From: JAMZMI01 sp049115715
Lineage (GTDB): Bacteria; Bacteroidota; Bacteroidia; Cytophagales; Cyclobacteriaceae
NCBI GenBank assembly: GCA_049115715.1
Contig: JAGDZQ010000006.1
Coordinates: 558,001-622,000, forward strand
Length of the DNA: 64,000 nt
Direction of reading: 5' to 3'
Part shown: in pieces, positions 35,923 to 45,088 of the stretch
Layout: every line of letters starts with the position of its first letter
Numbering within the stretch: position 1 is the first letter of the stretch
Made by a program: the position numbers and the translations under genes
The notes under the pieces: generated by a model
Told to the model about the DNA's origin: nothing
The model's input: the letters and a program-made list of their open reading frames with translations, nothing else
The model's database searches: none

Positions 35923-37398
35923 ATGTATTTCAACGATTTTAGTATTACATTTTCAATCATCTTTTTATTAAGTTGGTATCTTTTTCAAGCTGCGGCCTAT
36001 TATAAGTTTTTCGAGAAAGCTGGAGAGCAAGGTTGGATTGGATTCGTTCCTTTCTACAACTATTACATTCACATGAAAATCATTGGGAGACCCGGTTGGT
36101 GGGTTCTTCTTCTATTTGTTCCTGTGGTTAACTTTTTTATCGCACTTACGATGCACCTCGACTTATTGAAATCCTTCGGGAAATATTCATATGTCGATCA
36201 ATCCGTGGGAGTAATTTTAGCTCCATTTTACATGATTTATGTGGCTTACTCAGATACAAAATATCTAGGAAAAGCCACTGAAATGGAAAAGAGAAAAAGA
36301 ACCATTCCGCAAGAGTGGTTCGAGGCTATCGTATTTGCTGTTTTTGCTGCTACTTTCATCAGATGGGTATTTATGGAAGCTTACGTGATTCCTACACCAT
36401 CTATGGAAAGGTCCCTACTAGTAGGAGATTTTCTCTTTGTAAGTAAAATCAATTACGGCCCCAGAACACCGCAAACGCCGCTCCAGCTACCTCTTACACA
36501 TGCAAAGATTTGGGGGACTGAAACGCCATCTTATCTGGAAGCGATCAAGCTACCTCAACTCAGATTGCCTTCACTCAGTAAGGTGGAAAGAAACGATGTT
36601 GTGGTTTTCAATTACCCTGTTGATGACATGTACAATAGCAGGTCAGATGGAGGGTTTCATCCTAAGGATTTAAAAACTCACTATATCAAACGCTGTATTG
36701 CAGTAGCGGGAGATACAATTGAAGTCAAAAGAGGACAGGTTTACATCAATGGTGAAATCGGCGAAAACCCAGAACTCATGCAGCATCAGTACAGAGTCGT
36801 GCCAAAAAGAGAGCTGAGTCAGCAGGAATGGGGCAAAATAGTCGATAAGTTCGAACTTGCGAGAAGTCTTAGTATTGAAGGTTCTCAGCAAAGAATAGCT
36901 GCTTTGAGACCTATGATAACGGCGGAAATAGCTGCAGAGATAAGAAAACTCGATGTTATAGCCAGCGTCGATATCGTTCTTAAAGATTTAAGAGAAATTG
37001 AAGACGACATTTTCCCGGATGCTAAATATTATTCTTGGAACGCTGATAATTACGGCCCACTGGAAATTCCATTCAGAGGTATGACCATCCAAATCGATGA
37101 GTATTCCCTAGCTAAATTCGGCTCTACCATAGAAGACTATGAAGAACTGGGTGAAGTCAAAATTGATATTGACAAGCTAACCATCAATGGAGAGGAAGTT
37201 TCTGAATACACATTCACCAAGGACTACTTCTTTATGATGGGAGACAATAGACACAACTCTGCTGATTCTCGCTATTGGGGGTTTGTGCCTGAAGATTTCG
37301 TAGTAGGAGAAGCCTCCTTTATCTGGATGTCCCTGGATGAGAACAAGTCCTTATTGAGAAAAGTAAGATGGAATCGACTATTTAAGGGGATCGACTAA
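35923..37398 (+). CDS. lepB: Signal peptidase I with N-terminal DUF5684-like membrane region
   Basis: This 491-residue protein has an N-terminal part (about 1-120) with three membrane segments and GWIGFVPFYNYYIHMKIIG, matching the DUF5684 type. The peptidase begins at IPTPSMERSLLVGD, where Ser160 is the nucleophile. Lys256 in YIKRCIAVAGD is the general base, and the C-terminal box MMGDNRHNSADSRYWG is intact. Between the Lys box and the C-terminal box is a long extra segment (about 280-390), which makes the protein much larger than the E. coli enzyme. It removes signal peptides at the inner membrane. Confidence 0.93.
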   Translation: MYFNDFSITFSIIFLLSWYLFQAAAYYKFFEKAGEQGWIGFVPFYNYYIHMKIIGRPGWWVLLLFVPVVNFFIALTMHLDLLKSFGKYSYVDQSVGVILAPFYMIYVAYSDTKYLGKATEMEKRKRTIPQEWFEAIVFAVFAATFIRWVFMEAYVIPTPSMERSLLVGDFLFVSKINYGPRTPQTPLQLPLTHAKIWGTETPSYLEAIKLPQLRLPSLSKVERNDVVVFNYPVDDMYNSRSDGGFHPKDLKTHYIKRCIAVAGDTIEVKRGQVYINGEIGENPELMQHQYRVVPKRELSQQEWGKIVDKFELARSLSIEGSQQRIAALRPMITAEIAAEIRKLDVIASVDIVLKDLREIEDDIFPDAKYYSWNADNYGPLEIPFRGMTIQIDEYSLAKFGSTIEDYEELGEVKIDIDKLTINGEEVSEYTFTKDYFFMMGDNRHNSADSRYWGFVPEDFVVGEASFIWMSLDENKSLLRKVRWNRLFKGID

Positions 37399-37404
37399 GT
37401 CTAT

Positions 37405-37545
37405 TTATTTCAAATAAGCTACAATCATAAACATCACCATAACTACGATAAAACCTGCGGCAATAAAAACAAACATTGCCAAGCAGCCTTTCAACCTGTT
37501 TTTCTCTTCTCTAGGGGGAACATAAAATTCTGAAAGTCCGCTCAT
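37405..37545 (-). CDS. Small single-pass membrane protein, 46 residues
   Basis: An ATG frame of 46 codons encodes SEFYVPPREEKNRLKGC, followed by one hydrophobic helix (about residues 22-44) and a short end YLK. The charge pattern (basic before the helix) suggests the N-terminus is cytoplasmic. It lies 42 bp downstream of ung on the same strand and converges with lepB (6 bp between stops), so it fills the gap exactly. No family is recognised. Confidence 0.6.
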   Translation of the reverse strand: MSGLSEFYVPPREEKNRLKGCLAMFVFIAAGFIVVMVMFMIVAYLK

Positions 37546-37587
37546 AATTGTACTACTTTAATCCAAGTTGTGGTCAACTCAATAAAA

Positions 37588-38250
37588 CTACCAAGTTATT
37601 GGTTCAATCCCACTACTTGCAAGAAAGTCATTTACTTTGGAAAACGGTTTACTTCCGAAAAAGCCTCTATGTGCCGCAAAGGGTGAAGGGTGAGGACTCG
37701 AAATAATATGATGCTTGCTTGAGTCAATCACTTGTCCTTTTTTCTGTGCATAAGCTCCCCACAGTATGAAAACTATTCTCTCCTTATTTCTAGAGAGTTT
37801 CTCTATAACCGCATCTGTAAATTGCTCCCAGCCCTTATTCTGATGAGACCCTGGTGTTCTAGATTCTACAGTCAATGTGGCATTGAGCATAAGCACACCT
37901 TGTTTGGCCCAAGATTCCAAACTTCCATGGGGAGGGATTTCCTTGCCTAAGTCAGATTTCAGTTCTTTGAATATATTCAATAGAGATGGCGGAAAAGAAA
38001 CTCCCTCTGCCACCGAAAAACACAATCCATTTGCTTGTCCGGGTCCGTGATAAGGGTCCTGCCCTATAATTACCACCTTAACTTCGCTCAAGGGACAAAA
38101 GTCGAAAGCTCTAAAAATCTGACTACCAGGAGGGTAGATAGTTTTTTGTTGATACTGGCTTTTAACAAAAGCGACTAAGTCTTGAAAATAAGACTTCTCA
38201 AATTCCTCCTCTAAAAGCTCCTTCCATGAAGGTTCTATCTTAACATCCAT
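37588..38250 (-). CDS. ung: Uracil-DNA glycosylase, family 1
   Basis: This 220-residue enzyme removes uracil from DNA. The water-activating loop GQDPYHGPGQANGLCF holds Asp65. The uracil-binding region LMLNATLTVE is present, and the DNA-intercalation loop HPSPFAAHRGFFGSKPF supplies the catalytic His. Length and motifs are those of the UNG family. It is transcribed away from apaG. A small membrane-protein gene follows closely downstream. Confidence 0.97.
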   Translation of the reverse strand: MDVKIEPSWKELLEEEFEKSYFQDLVAFVKSQYQQKTIYPPGSQIFRAFDFCPLSEVKVVIIGQDPYHGPGQANGLCFSVAEGVSFPPSLLNIFKELKSDLGKEIPPHGSLESWAKQGVLMLNATLTVESRTPGSHQNKGWEQFTDAVIEKLSRNKERIVFILWGAYAQKKGQVIDSSKHHIISSPHPSPFAAHRGFFGSKPFSKVNDFLASSGIEPITW

Positions 38251-38280
38251 TGATTAACAAATTCTTTTTTTACAAGAACG

Positions 38281-38311
38281 TTGGCAAAATAAGAAAAGAC
38301 TTCTAAATTTC
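38281..38311 (+). promoter_or_regulatory. Promoter of apaG
   Basis: A TTG at 38281-38283 and TAAATTTC at 38304-38311 are separated by 20 bp, close to the Bacteroidota -33/-7 arrangement (7 of 8 in the -7 element). The start codon follows 18 bp later. Confidence 0.4.
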
Positions 38312-38329
38312 TTCAATCAAATAGCAAAG

Positions 38330-38716
38330 ATGGTAGTAGACACCACAAAAGGAATAAGAGTTTCAGTAGAGACAGAGTATCAGCGGGAGTATTCCAACCC
38401 CGTTCAGAATCACTTTGTCTTCACTTACCAGATTACCATTGAAAATTTAAGTGACAAAACGATCCAATTACTAGCCAGACATTGGGATATAGTTGATTTA
38501 ACTAATGAGAGTAGAGAAATAGAGGGGGAAGGAGTTATTGGAAAACAGCCTATAATAGAGCCTGGCCAAATGCACCAATATGTCTCTGGATGTAATCTTA
38601 AATCTGGCATGGGAAAGATGTCAGGGTTTTACACCATGGAAAGATTGGTCGATGGTCAAAAATTCACAGTAAAGATTCCTCAGTTTGATATGGTAGTTCC
38701 GTTCAAGTTGAACTGA
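38330..38716 (+). CDS. apaG: ApaG domain protein
   Basis: This 128-residue protein matches the whole ApaG family. It has an early VETEYQREYSNP, then FVFTYQITIENLSDKTIQLLARHW and EGEGVIGKQPIIEPGQMHQY. The fold is a fibronectin type III-like beta sandwich. The gene was named from an E. coli operon, and the protein is sometimes annotated for Co2+/Mg2+ resistance, but its molecular role remains unclear. The following methyltransferase begins 2 bp after its stop. Confidence 0.93.
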   Translation: MVVDTTKGIRVSVETEYQREYSNPVQNHFVFTYQITIENLSDKTIQLLARHWDIVDLTNESREIEGEGVIGKQPIIEPGQMHQYVSGCNLKSGMGKMSGFYTMERLVDGQKFTVKIPQFDMVVPFKLN

Positions 38717-38718
38717 TT

Positions 38719-39486
38719 TTGGGAATCCCCCTTTTTGCAATCCGAGAGTTTATTAAATACAAGTTCAGAGCAAAAAATGCTCACGGAATACACTCGCCAT
38801 TTGTATTTAATCTTTACAATGAGGTAATTTCCAAACAAGACAAAAGTTTGTCCGAAAGTTGTCGACGTATCAGAACCGAAACTTTTCGTTCGAAAGCACG
38901 CATCGAGTATACTAATCCTAAAACGGGACATAAGAGAGATGAGATATTTGCTAATTGGGCAAAAAGAGTTACTTCCACCAAGAAATTCAATGTTTTCCTT
39001 ATTCAACTAATCAACCATTTGGAGGTAAAAACGGTTCTGGAAACGGGTACTGCTGCTGGCATCAACGCCTCCTGCCTGAGTCTATCTAATGCCTCAAGAA
39101 TAGTGACTATCGAAGGATCCAATGAAATTTCTAAAATCGCTCAGGAAGTGATCTCACGTTTCGGAGGTGAGAAGGTTGAACTTATTCAAGGAAACGTCAA
39201 AGATATTTTTGAGGAAGTATTGACGAATCAAGCGCCTGACCTTGTATTCCTGGATGCTGATCACCGAAGCGAAACAATCGAATTTTATTTAGATTCCATC
39301 GAGCATACTACACAACAGCCCAAGTGTATTTTAGTACATGACATTTATTGGTCAAAAGACATGCATCAGGCATGGAAAAGAATCGTCAATAGCGATAAGT
39401 ACACATTGACAATAGACTTGTTTGAAGTCGGCTTGATATTCCCAAACTTCCCTGCACAAAAACAAGATTTCAGCATACAATTCTAG
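38719..39486 (+). CDS. Class I SAM-dependent methyltransferase
   Basis: This 255-residue protein starts at TTG immediately after apaG. It begins with the Bacteroidota-typical KNAHGIHSPFVFNLYNEV segment. A Rossmann methyltransferase core follows, with VLETGTAAGINASCLSL (motif I), IVTIEGSNE (acidic end of strand 2) and DLVFLDADHRSE (motif IV). The arrangement resembles O-methyltransferase-like YrrM proteins. The substrate is unknown. Co-transcription with apaG is likely from the 2-bp gap. Confidence 0.85.
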   Translation: MGIPLFAIREFIKYKFRAKNAHGIHSPFVFNLYNEVISKQDKSLSESCRRIRTETFRSKARIEYTNPKTGHKRDEIFANWAKRVTSTKKFNVFLIQLINHLEVKTVLETGTAAGINASCLSLSNASRIVTIEGSNEISKIAQEVISRFGGEKVELIQGNVKDIFEEVLTNQAPDLVFLDADHRSETIEFYLDSIEHTTQQPKCILVHDIYWSKDMHQAWKRIVNSDKYTLTIDLFEVGLIFPNFPAQKQDFSIQF

Positions 39487-39524
39487 CTAAGGCATCAACG
39501 TTTATTATTTGTCATTCAAAGTTC

Positions 39525-39532
39525 TATTTTTG
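39525..39532 (+). promoter_or_regulatory. -7 promoter element of the coiled-coil membrane protein gene
   Basis: TATTTTTG matches TAnnTTTG and lies 16 bp before the ATG at 39549, giving a very short leader. Confidence 0.5.
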
Positions 39533-39548
39533 CACCAAAATTGACCCA

Positions 39549-40469
39549 ATGGATAATCAAGAAGCAAGCAGCGTAAAAACCAATAAAAACAAGATTCCTA
39601 CCCCCTACTTCATTGTAATCGGCCTTGCTCTCATAGGAGTTATTGCTTTTTTCTATTTCCAAAACAAAAGGTTAGAAGAAGAAAAGGAAGCAAAACAATT
39701 AGAGCTGGACAACACGATCATACAGCTTGATTCAATTTCTACTCAGTTAAATAATAAAATCCTCACAATCTCCCAGCTTGGCGGGGAAATAGATACACTA
39801 CTGAAAGTACAATCTCAGTTGGAAGAGGATAAAAAAACACTGATTAGACAAAGAAATAACGAAAGAAATTATGCGCATTCGCTAAAAGACAAAGTGGATG
39901 GTTATCAGGAACTTCTGCTTCTAAAGGATGAAGAAATAGCGCAGCTTCAAAAGATTGCGGAAGAGTTGATGACTGAAAACACTGAATTAAAAGAAGAAAA
40001 ACAAGTGCTTGCAAAGTCCATTGATGAAATCAATGAGGAGAAAGCAAAACTCCAAGAGAAAGTTGCTTTCGCGTCTAGGCTTAGTGCCGATGAATTCAAA
40101 GTTGTAGCTGTGAGTGCATCTGGTAGAGAAAGAGAAGATGAATTCAAAAACAGACACATAGACCGGATTAAGATCAATTTCACAGTAATGGAAAACAGCG
40201 TAGCACCCATTGAGGGGAAAGAGTTGTTGATAAGAGTTGTCGCTCCTGATGGGAACGTCTTATTTGATGTAGCTCGTGGTTCCGGTTCTTTCACATATGA
40301 AGGAAGGGAAATGTTTTTCACTCAGAAGCAAGAAATCCTGTTTGACAAAAATAGCCAAAATATCAGCCTATTCTACACTAAGGGCAGTGAATATGCCATT
40401 GGTAAGCATCAGGTAGAAGTTTACACAGATGACTATTTGATGGGAAAAGGGTCTTTTATCGTTAAGTAA
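39549..40469 (+). CDS. Membrane-anchored coiled-coil protein of unknown function
   Basis: This 306-residue protein has a short basic N-terminus and one transmembrane helix (about 20-38, YFIVIGLALIGVIAFFYF). A long coiled coil (about 40-180) is rich in Glu, Lys, Gln and Leu (for example LQKIAEELMTENTELKEEK). A compact beta-rich C-terminal domain (about 185-306) contains KELLIRVVAPDGNVLFDVA. The topology suggests an inner-membrane anchor with a periplasmic coiled coil and sensor-like head. It appears to be a single-gene unit before the ribosomal protein operon. No named family is recognised. Confidence 0.7.
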   Translation: MDNQEASSVKTNKNKIPTPYFIVIGLALIGVIAFFYFQNKRLEEEKEAKQLELDNTIIQLDSISTQLNNKILTISQLGGEIDTLLKVQSQLEEDKKTLIRQRNNERNYAHSLKDKVDGYQELLLLKDEEIAQLQKIAEELMTENTELKEEKQVLAKSIDEINEEKAKLQEKVAFASRLSADEFKVVAVSASGREREDEFKNRHIDRIKINFTVMENSVAPIEGKELLIRVVAPDGNVLFDVARGSGSFTYEGREMFFTQKQEILFDKNSQNISLFYTKGSEYAIGKHQVEVYTDDYLMGKGSFIVK

Positions 40470-40624
40470 AAACACGTTTTTTAATCTTAATTCTAAATTT
40501 CATCAGGATAGACTTCCCGTCCATTCAAGTAGAAGTGAAAATGGTTTTTAACCCCATAAGATCTGACAATCAAGTTGTGGATTCCAGATATCCAAATAGG
40601 TTTCCTATTACAGATAAAATTTCT

Positions 40625-40632
40625 TACTTTTG
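40625..40632 (+). promoter_or_regulatory. -7 promoter element of the rpsF operon
   Basis: TACTTTTG matches TAnnTTTG, 35 bp upstream of the rpsF start. A weak TTT-rich -33 region lies about 20 bp further upstream. It is identical to the susC -7 element. Confidence 0.6.
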
Positions 40633-40667
40633 CAGTTCGAAAAATTTTAACAGTTTATTAAATAAGA

Positions 40668-41033
40668 ATGACTAAAAATTACGAGACAGTATTCATTTTA
40701 ACTCCCGTTTTGTCTGATGCTCAGATGAAGGATGCTGTCGAAAAATTCAAAGGTATCCTAATAGACCAGGGTGCAAAAATCATCAATGAAGAGAATTGGG
40801 GACTGAGGAAACTCGCCTACCCGATCACTCACAAGAGCACTGGTTTTTACAACCTTTTTGAATTTGAGGCAGAAACATCCGTAATTAACAAGCTTGAGAC
40901 AGAGTACAGGAGAGACGAAAAGGTAATGAGATTTCTCACTACCGTGCTAGACAAACACGCATTGGCTTACAATGCCAAACGCAAAGGCGGAGCATTTAAG
41001 AAAAAAGCTGAAAAAGAGGAGGCAAAAGCATGA
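40668..41033 (+). CDS. rpsF: 30S ribosomal protein S6
   Basis: This 121-residue protein begins NYETVFILTPVLSDAQMKD and contains NWGLRKLAYPITHKSTGFYN, both S6 hallmarks. A lysine-rich tail (KKKAEKEEAKA) extends past the core. S6 forms a dimer with S18 on the 30S platform. The stop overlaps the rpsR start by 4 bp. It leads the standard rpsF-rpsR-rplI operon. Confidence 0.97.
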   Translation: MTKNYETVFILTPVLSDAQMKDAVEKFKGILIDQGAKIINEENWGLRKLAYPITHKSTGFYNLFEFEAETSVINKLETEYRRDEKVMRFLTTVLDKHALAYNAKRKGGAFKKKAEKEEAKA

Positions 41034-41281
41034 CATTACAGAACGAACCTATCAACAGAGAGCAGAAAAAAGATAAGTACTGCCGATTTAAGAAAAATGG
41101 TATCAAGTACATTGACTATAAGGACGAAAAGTTCCTTTTGTCATTTGTAAATGAGCAGGGTAAACTTCTTCCAAGAAGACTTACAGGCACAAGCTTGAAA
41201 TTCCAGAGAAAAGTAGGACAAGCTGTAAAAAGAGCGCGTCACATTGCTTTACTCCCTTACGTTACGGATTCTTTAAAATAA
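41030..41281 (+). CDS. rpsR: 30S ribosomal protein S18
   Basis: This 83-residue protein contains YCRFKKNGIKYIDYKD and the C-terminal S18 signature GTSLKFQRKVGQAVKRARHI. It ends in LLPYVTDSLK. It binds S6 and the central domain of 16S rRNA. It overlaps rpsF by 4 bp and lies 6 bp before rplI. The zinc-type Cys cluster found in some S18 forms is absent; only one Cys remains. Confidence 0.97.
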   Translation: MTLQNEPINREQKKDKYCRFKKNGIKYIDYKDEKFLLSFVNEQGKLLPRRLTGTSLKFQRKVGQAVKRARHIALLPYVTDSLK

Positions 41282-41287
41282 TACAAC

Positions 41288-41728
41288 ATGGATATTATAC
41301 TAAAAGAAGATATAAAAGGGCTTGGCTATAAAAATGACACTGTAAGTGTAAAGCCAGGATACGGTAGAAACTACCTAATACCTCAAGGTTTCGCAATCAT
41401 CGCGAACAAAGTAAACACTAAGATGATTCAAGAGAACATCCGTCAGGCTGCACATAAAGCGGAAAAAATGAGGGGTGATGCTCAAGAGATTGCTAACAAA
41501 CTAGCAGACGCGGTGTTAGAGATCAAGACAAAAGCTGGCGAATCTGGTAAAATCTTTGGAGCAATCACTGCTCTACAAGTGTCAGATGCACTTGCAGCCA
41601 AAGGATTTGAAATCGACAGAAAGAAAATTTCTCTCGGTTCTATCAAAGAATTGGGTGAATACACGGCAGAAATTGATCTTCACAAAGAGGTTAATGCTGA
41701 GATTAAATTGAACGTAATTGCTGAATAA
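41288..41728 (+). CDS. rplI: 50S ribosomal protein L9
   Basis: This 146-residue protein begins with the L9 N-terminal signature MDIILKEDIKGLGYKND and GYGRNYLIPQGFA, which binds 23S rRNA. A connecting helix and a C-terminal domain (about 75-146; GKIFGAITALQVSDAL) follow. L9 affects translational fidelity and reading-frame maintenance. It is the last gene of the rpsF operon, with a strong terminator 23 bp after the stop. Confidence 0.97.
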   Translation: MDIILKEDIKGLGYKNDTVSVKPGYGRNYLIPQGFAIIANKVNTKMIQENIRQAAHKAEKMRGDAQEIANKLADAVLEIKTKAGESGKIFGAITALQVSDALAAKGFEIDRKKISLGSIKELGEYTAEIDLHKEVNAEIKLNVIAE

Positions 41729-41751
41729 GCAAGCTTTCAAGTAGATATTAA

Positions 41752-41780
41752 AACCTCGATCAATGATCGAGGTTTTTTTT
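41752..41780 (+). terminator. Intrinsic terminator after rplI
   Basis: A perfect inverted repeat AACCTCGATCA / TGATCGAGGTT around a single A is followed by six more T residues. In RNA the innermost pairs would open to form the loop. Confidence 0.88.
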
Positions 41781-41934
41781 GTGCCCTACGAAAACACCCA
41801 TTCGATCAAGGAACCTCTAATTTCTCTTTCAAGGCACATACCTTACGATCAGATTAAGACAATAGTCTACTGTACTACTTATCCTTAATCTATAAATAAG
41901 GTGGAAAAAACATATCGTATTAAATTGCCATCGT

Positions 41935-42897
41935 ATGTTTAAACTGGATTTCAAAATCGCTGAAAATGAAAAGCAAATCAACTATAGGGATGAGATTATC
42001 AGTTTAGGATCTTGCTTTTCTGAAAGAATCGGTCAGAACCTCATAGAGAACAAATTCACAAGCCTTAACAACCCTTTTGGAAGTCTGTTCTCCCCCTACT
42101 CGATATTCAAAATTTTGGACAATGACGTGGATGAAAACGACATTATAGAAAGCCAGGGAGTCTTTTATCACTGGGATGCGAGTAGTGAAATTTCAAGTTT
42201 AGATAAGAAGGATCTAACACATCGAGTCGGAAGTACACTTCAATCTTTTCAATCCTCTCTTAGATCTTGCGACTGGCTAATCATCACATTGGGAACCAGC
42301 TATTGCTACCGATACAAAAAGACAAAACGAACCGTAGCAAATTGTCATAAAATCCCCCAAGTTGAATTTGAAAAATTTCTTCTTAAGCCTGATGAGATCG
42401 TTTCCCAGTACCATTCAGTTATGAATTCCATCAGAGAGGCAAACCCTGAACTGAAAGTGATCATAACAATTAGTCCTGTGAGACATATTAAAGACGGACT
42501 GCAGGGAAACAACATAAGCAAAGGCATACTGCATCAGGCAGTCTCAAATATCATCGCAAGCGACCCCCTATCGAGTTACTTTCCTGCTTATGAAATAATG
42601 ATAGATGAACTCCGCGATTATCGATTTTATGAAAGAGATATGATTCACCCAAATAACCAAGCCATTGACTACATTTGGGAGAATTTCAGAAAAGCATTTA
42701 TTGATACTCCTTCGAACAACTTCATTGACAAATGGTCAAAGATCAAAGCTTCAATGCATCACAAACCTTTTCATCCAGAATCTGAAAAGCATCAGGTATT
42801 TTTAAAAGATTTGATTGTCGAAATAAGGAACTTTGAAAAGGATATAGATGTCACACCAGAACTTGAAGAGCTAAGCAAAAGAATTATAAAACAATGA
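41935..42897 (+). CDS. GSCFA domain protein
   Basis: This 320-residue protein has no signal peptide. The family-naming motif appears as ISLGSCFSERIGQNL near residue 25. Later blocks include LIITLGTSYCYR, TISPVRHIKDG and the C-terminal MIHPNNQAIDYIWE. Together they resemble an SGNH-hydrolase-like fold with Ser, Asp and His in the expected order. GSCFA proteins are common in Bacteroidota, but their substrate is unknown. The stop overlaps the next gene's start by 4 bp, which suggests joint translation with the DUF255 protein. Confidence 0.88.
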   Translation: MFKLDFKIAENEKQINYRDEIISLGSCFSERIGQNLIENKFTSLNNPFGSLFSPYSIFKILDNDVDENDIIESQGVFYHWDASSEISSLDKKDLTHRVGSTLQSFQSSLRSCDWLIITLGTSYCYRYKKTKRTVANCHKIPQVEFEKFLLKPDEIVSQYHSVMNSIREANPELKVIITISPVRHIKDGLQGNNISKGILHQAVSNIIASDPLSSYFPAYEIMIDELRDYRFYERDMIHPNNQAIDYIWENFRKAFIDTPSNNFIDKWSKIKASMHHKPFHPESEKHQVFLKDLIVEIRNFEKDIDVTPELEELSKRIIKQ

Positions 42898-44969
42898 AAT
42901 ACACCTCATACGTCTACATTCTTTCCCTTCTGATATTTACGAATTGCAATCCTCAAAAAATGGAAAATACCAATAAGTTAATCAATAGTACCAGCCCCTA
43001 CTTACTGCAGCATGCGCACAACCCTGTGGATTGGTACCCTTGGGGAGAGGAAGCATTGGCCAAATCTAGAGAGGAAAATAAGCCTATTATTTTGAGTATA
43101 GGATATTCTTCTTGTCATTGGTGCCACGTAATGGCTCATGAATCGTTCGAAGATGATTCAGTTGCTGAATATATGAACAAGCACTTCATTAACATAAAAC
43201 TCGATCGCGAGGAAAGGCCAGATATTGATAATATTTACATGGATGCGGTTCAGGCTATGGGACTGAGAGGTGGATGGCCTCTCAATGTATTTCTCACACC
43301 CGAGCAAAAACCATTTTATGGCGGCACTTACTTCCCAAAAGACAATTGGATGGAGCTGCTCAAAAACATCGACAAAGCGTACAATGAAAATTATGATAAA
43401 CTAAGTGAATCCGCTGAGCAGTTTGCCAAGGCTTTGCAAGCAAGTGACTTCTCTAAGTATCAGCTGAGGGAAAATATCACTGAAATCACAGATGATAATT
43501 TTCAACAAGCCGTAAGTCAGCTAGAAAAGAAGTTTGACTCAAAATGGGGAGGTATCGACAAGGCTCCCAAGTTTCCTATGCCAGCGGTGTGGCAATACCT
43601 TGCAGCTTATAGTCATACTTTTGATGATAGGAGAATTGAAGATCATTTGTTGTTCACACTTGACAAAATCGAGCAAGGAGGAATCTATGATCAACTCGGA
43701 GGTGGGTTTTCAAGATATTCTGTAGATGGTCAGTGGCACGTTCCTCACTTTGAAAAGATGCTTTATGACAATGGTCAATTGATGAGTTTATACGCCAATG
43801 CCTTCAAGGTCTCTGGAAAAAAGGAATACAAAAGAGTAATGATAGAGTCTGCGGAGTGGCTCAAGCGTGAAATGATGGATGACTCAGGCGGCTTCTACTC
43901 TGCATTGGATGCAGACAGTGAGGGAGTTGAGGGCAAGTTCTATGTTTGGTCACATGATGAAATAGTACAGCTAGCCGGTGAAAATACGGAGATAATTAGC
44001 GACTATTATGATGTCTCAAAGCATGGTAACTGGGAGGAAACAAACGTACTTAGGAGATTAACTGATGATAACACTTTCGCAAAAAAGTGGAAATTGACAG
44101 AAAATGAACTAGAGAAAAAAATCTCTCGGTTTAAAAAAGCCGCCCTGGATAAAAGGTCCGAAAGAATAAGACCAGGACTTGATAGCAAAGTCATCTCTGG
44201 ATGGAATGGACTTGCTCTTACAGGACTTCTGGATGCTTATCAAGCTACGGGAGAAGGAATATTTATTGATTTGGCAAAGACAAATGCTCAATTCATAAAA
44301 AGTCAACTCATTCAAAAGGAAAAGCTTTTGAGGGTTAAAGGGCTGTCAACACAAGGTTTTTTGGAAGACTATGCCGCAGTGATTCAGGCGTTCATTAAGT
44401 ACTATGAGACCACCTTTGATGAATCGTTTCTTTCAAAAGCGAATGAGCTTACTGAGCATGTCATTACAAGCTTTTATGATGATAATGAGAAATTGTTTTT
44501 CTATACAAGCAATGAATCCGAAAACCTCATTGCTCGGAAAAAAGAACTTTTCGACAATGTGATCCCTGCTTCAAATTCAATAATGGCAGAGAACCTTTAT
44601 AAGCTTGGACTTATGATGGACAAGGAAGAATATAAGACATTAGCTATCGAAATGGTTAAGCAAGTTAGCAGTTTGGTTATTCAAGAAGCTGAGTACATGT
44701 CTTATTGGTCTTTGGTGACGTTAATGATTAATCACCCTACCTCGGAGATTATTGTGGTGGGAGACGACACTGGAGATATTACAAGTAATTTTCAAATGAA
44801 GTACCTTCCCAACAAGATTTTAATGGCAGGAAAGGAAGAGACCCCTCTTCCCCTATTTGAATACAAAAGCATGATGAGAGGTGAATCTACCATCTATGTC
44901 TGCTATGACAAAACATGCAAACGCCCAGTCAATCATATAGAAGAAGCACTGGAACAAATTGAAAAGTGA
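42894..44969 (+). CDS. Thioredoxin-domain protein of the DUF255/YyaL (SPATA20) family
   Basis: This 691-residue protein has a lipoprotein-like leader (SLLIFTNC) followed by the conserved family opening LINSTSPYLLQHAHNPVDWY. A thioredoxin-like domain follows with the redox motif GYSSCHWCHVMAHESFED (CxxC). The C-terminal half (about 220-650) is an alpha/alpha toroid like six-hairpin glycosidases, with GGGFSRYSVDGQWHVPHFEK and SGWNGLALTGLLDAYQATG. The biochemical role is not established. It overlaps the GSCFA gene by 4 bp. The leader suggests attachment outside the cytoplasm, though many homologues are cytosolic. Confidence 0.9.
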   Translation: MKYTSYVYILSLLIFTNCNPQKMENTNKLINSTSPYLLQHAHNPVDWYPWGEEALAKSREENKPIILSIGYSSCHWCHVMAHESFEDDSVAEYMNKHFINIKLDREERPDIDNIYMDAVQAMGLRGGWPLNVFLTPEQKPFYGGTYFPKDNWMELLKNIDKAYNENYDKLSESAEQFAKALQASDFSKYQLRENITEITDDNFQQAVSQLEKKFDSKWGGIDKAPKFPMPAVWQYLAAYSHTFDDRRIEDHLLFTLDKIEQGGIYDQLGGGFSRYSVDGQWHVPHFEKMLYDNGQLMSLYANAFKVSGKKEYKRVMIESAEWLKREMMDDSGGFYSALDADSEGVEGKFYVWSHDEIVQLAGENTEIISDYYDVSKHGNWEETNVLRRLTDDNTFAKKWKLTENELEKKISRFKKAALDKRSERIRPGLDSKVISGWNGLALTGLLDAYQATGEGIFIDLAKTNAQFIKSQLIQKEKLLRVKGLSTQGFLEDYAAVIQAFIKYYETTFDESFLSKANELTEHVITSFYDDNEKLFFYTSNESENLIARKKELFDNVIPASNSIMAENLYKLGLMMDKEEYKTLAIEMVKQVSSLVIQEAEYMSYWSLVTLMINHPTSEIIVVGDDTGDITSNFQMKYLPNKILMAGKEETPLPLFEYKSMMRGESTIYVCYDKTCKRPVNHIEEALEQIEK

Positions 44970-45088
44970 AAACTAGTGAAAATAGCTATTCAACGAGACT
45001 ATCAAGATACTCATCGAAACAGATTCCATTAATGTCTTTGCAATAATTTAACATTGTATTAACAATAAGAAATCAAACATTAGTTGAT

